DNA of 34,506 nucleotides from JACMLD01 sp033761915 (GTDB taxonomy: Bacteria; Bacteroidota; Bacteroidia; Chitinophagales; Chitinophagaceae). A program made the position numbers and the translations under genes. The notes under the pieces were generated by a model. The model was given only the letters and a program-made list of their open reading frames with translations. It was not told the DNA's origin and made no database searches. Positions 32,996-34,506 of the stretch are shown piece by piece. The DNA is taken from contig JANRMC010000056.1 of the NCBI GenBank assembly GCA_033761915.1, positions 1-34,506 on the forward strand. Direction: 5' to 3'. The first letter of the stretch is position 1. The number at the start of each line of letters is the position of its first letter.

Positions 32996-34489
32996 ATGAG
33001 CATGGCTAAATTATTCTCTTATTTTTTTACAGGGCTTTTCTTTTGCTTACTGGTAAGTTGTGCCGGCAGCCGTAAATCTTTTAACCCTGCACGCAAGTAT
33101 GGGGTGGCAGATTTGCAAAAAGACTATCGCCTGTTTCAGCAAATACTGCAGGAGGCACATCCGTCTGTTTACTGGTATACTTCAAAAGATAGTATGGATT
33201 ACTATTTTAACTATGGCTACCAGCAGTTAAAAGATTCTATGACGGAGCCACAGTTCAGAACGCTGTTAAGTTATGTAATCAGTAAAATTAATTGCGGGCA
33301 TACGGTGGTTAAATACTCTAAAGCGTACAGCCGGTATATGAACACGGCCCGCCTGCCGGTATTTCCGCTCAGTCTTAAATTTTGGAAAGACAGCGCTGTT
33401 GTTTATTCTAATATAAACCGGCGTGATTCTGCAATAACCCGTGGTGCATTGGTAACAGCCATTGATGGGGTACCCATACAACAAATAAGAGACAGCCTTT
33501 TTCAGTACATGGCTACCGATGGCTACAGTATTAATCACAAATACCAATCGCTGAGTAATATTGGCAATTTTGCCGGCTGGTATAAAAATATTTACGGGTT
33601 AAAAGATCAATGGCAGCTGCAATACACAGATACCAACGGTATAGCAAAAACAAACACACTGCACTTGTACGATGTGGCCAAAGACAGTTTTAACCGGCGC
33701 CGCATTGCACCACAACCAATACCAAACCGCCCGCCAGAACGTGAACGCCGCATTAACGCCACCAGAAATATACAGATAGACACCGTTTACAAAACAGCCT
33801 ATTTAACAGTTACCAGTTTTGGCAATGGTAATAATCTAAAGCGGTTCTTTAAAAAATCGTTTAAAGAAATTAAGCAGCGCCAAATTAAAAACCTGGTAAT
33901 AGATTTACGCAATAATGGTGGTGGCAACGTGTTGCACTCCACCGCACTTACCCGTTATGTGGCCAACCACCGTTTTAAACTGGCCGATTCTTTATATGCC
34001 ATTAAACGCCTGAGCAGCTATGAAAGACATATACAAAACAGCTGGATGGCTTTTTTCTTTATGCACGCCATGACCAAAAAGCGCAAAGATGGTAACTATC
34101 ATTTTGGCTACTATGAACGCCGGCAGTTTAAGCCCTATAAAAAAAATCATTACAACGGTAATTTGTATGTATTAGCAGGCGGTAATTCTTTTTCTGCCAC
34201 CACATTGTTTATAAATGCTATTAAAGGGCAAAAAAATGTAACTGTTGTGGGAGAAGAAACCGGCGGAGGTGCTTATGGTAACACGGCATGGTTTATACCC
34301 GATGCTACGTTACCTGTTACCAAAATACGTTTTCGTCTGCCCCGTTTCAGAATGGTAATGGATGCCGGCAAGCCTAAAGATGGCCGCGGTATTATACCCG
34401 ATATTACTATCTGGCCCACGCAGCAATCGGTTAAAAAGGGAGTTGATCTGAAACTGGAATACATCCGCCAGTTAATTTATGGTAAATAA
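32996..34489 (+). CDS. S41-family peptidase, lipoprotein
   Basis: A 497-residue envelope protease. The signal peptide ends in the lipobox LVSC, which should anchor the protein in a membrane. An N-terminal helical domain (about 35-130) is followed by a PDZ-like segment (about 135-240: GALVTAIDGVPIQQI). The S41 protease domain covers about 255-490: IKNLVIDLRNNGGGNV, the nucleophile region GGNSFSATTLF with Ser398 and Ser400, and VTVVGEETGGGAYGNTAW. The usual catalytic Lys is not obvious after the Ser motif; Bacteroidota tail members often differ here. ATG 32996 or ATG 33002 may be used. It is the third gene of the thiL operon; a repeat starts 6 nt after its stop. Confidence 0.9.
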   Translation: MSMAKLFSYFFTGLFFCLLVSCAGSRKSFNPARKYGVADLQKDYRLFQQILQEAHPSVYWYTSKDSMDYYFNYGYQQLKDSMTEPQFRTLLSYVISKINCGHTVVKYSKAYSRYMNTARLPVFPLSLKFWKDSAVVYSNINRRDSAITRGALVTAIDGVPIQQIRDSLFQYMATDGYSINHKYQSLSNIGNFAGWYKNIYGLKDQWQLQYTDTNGIAKTNTLHLYDVAKDSFNRRRIAPQPIPNRPPERERRINATRNIQIDTVYKTAYLTVTSFGNGNNLKRFFKKSFKEIKQRQIKNLVIDLRNNGGGNVLHSTALTRYVANHRFKLADSLYAIKRLSSYERHIQNSWMAFFFMHAMTKKRKDGNYHFGYYERRQFKPYKKNHYNGNLYVLAGGNSFSATTLFINAIKGQKNVTVVGEETGGGAYGNTAWFIPDATLPVTKIRFRLPRFRMVMDAGKPKDGRGIIPDITIWPTQQSVKKGVDLKLEYIRQLIYGK

Positions 34490-34495
34490 ATTTTG

Positions 34496-34506
34496 GTAGC
34501 CAGCAG
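34496..34506 (+). repeat. Dispersed intergenic repeat, cut by window end
   Basis: GTAGCCAGCAG, the exact left end of the family, starts 6 nt after the S41 peptidase stop codon. The rest lies outside the window, so its right arm is unknown. Confidence 0.6.

Overview
The window looks like chromosomal DNA of a Bacteroidota member, most likely the Chitinophagaceae. This is inferred from four things: promoters of the TAnnTTTG type, few Shine-Dalgarno sites, a methionine synthase split into two genes, and families common in that group (Big_5 lipoprotein, YkuD_2 transpeptidase, VOC protein with a signal peptide). No phage, plasmid, transposase, CRISPR or integron gene is visible. Nearly every gene is a housekeeping or small accessory gene.

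Layout. 1-3738 (minus): an operon of a sigma-54-type response regulator, an H-NOX haem protein and a PAS sensor histidine kinase cut by the window edge, together a probable nitric-oxide-sensing system. 4053-4820 (plus): two tandem paralogous small membrane proteins, divergent from that operon. 5069-8236: a UvrD-type helicase fused to a RecB-like nuclease. 8339-10526: a Big_5 lipoprotein and recR. 10814-14581: methionine synthase in two parts. 14727-15932: a glycosyltransferase. 15984-18663 (minus): aldehyde dehydrogenase, glutathione peroxidase, membrane protein. 18856-19990: a lipoprotein and a small membrane protein. 20106-22168: a methionine-type aminotransferase overlapping an EamA transporter. 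22196-22267: tRNA-Arg(CCT). 22324-25095: VOC protein, two TPR proteins and a small emfourin-like protein. 25364-28108: long-chain acyl-CoA synthetase and an L,D-transpeptidase. 28326-30500 (minus): rpoN with a PAP2-like membrane protein. 30594-34489: small secreted protein, inositol monophosphatase, thiL and an S41 peptidase.

The most unusual content lies between the genes. A family of about 50-110 bp repeats occupies most gaps between transcription units, with 13 recognisable copies, one degenerate copy and one cut by the window end. All share a left module starting GTA(G/A)CC(A/G)GCAG and running to a TTGC. One of three right arms follows: GTCGCAC (nine copies, all containing the exact 11-mer TTGCGTCGCAC), (C/T)ACGCTC(A/G)GTTCAACAG (two), or a long arm with a CCCCG..CGGGG stem (two). 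The two long copies differ by a compensatory base-pair swap in that stem. Several forward copies begin 3-9 nt after a stop codon, and inverted copies lie just upstream of the next start. I know of no named family that matches. It resembles REP/BIME elements in form, but no RAYT transposase is in the window.

A second theme is leaderless expression: several genes (recR, a TPR gene, the inositol monophosphatase, probably gpx) have the -7 box only 3-4 nt before the start codon.
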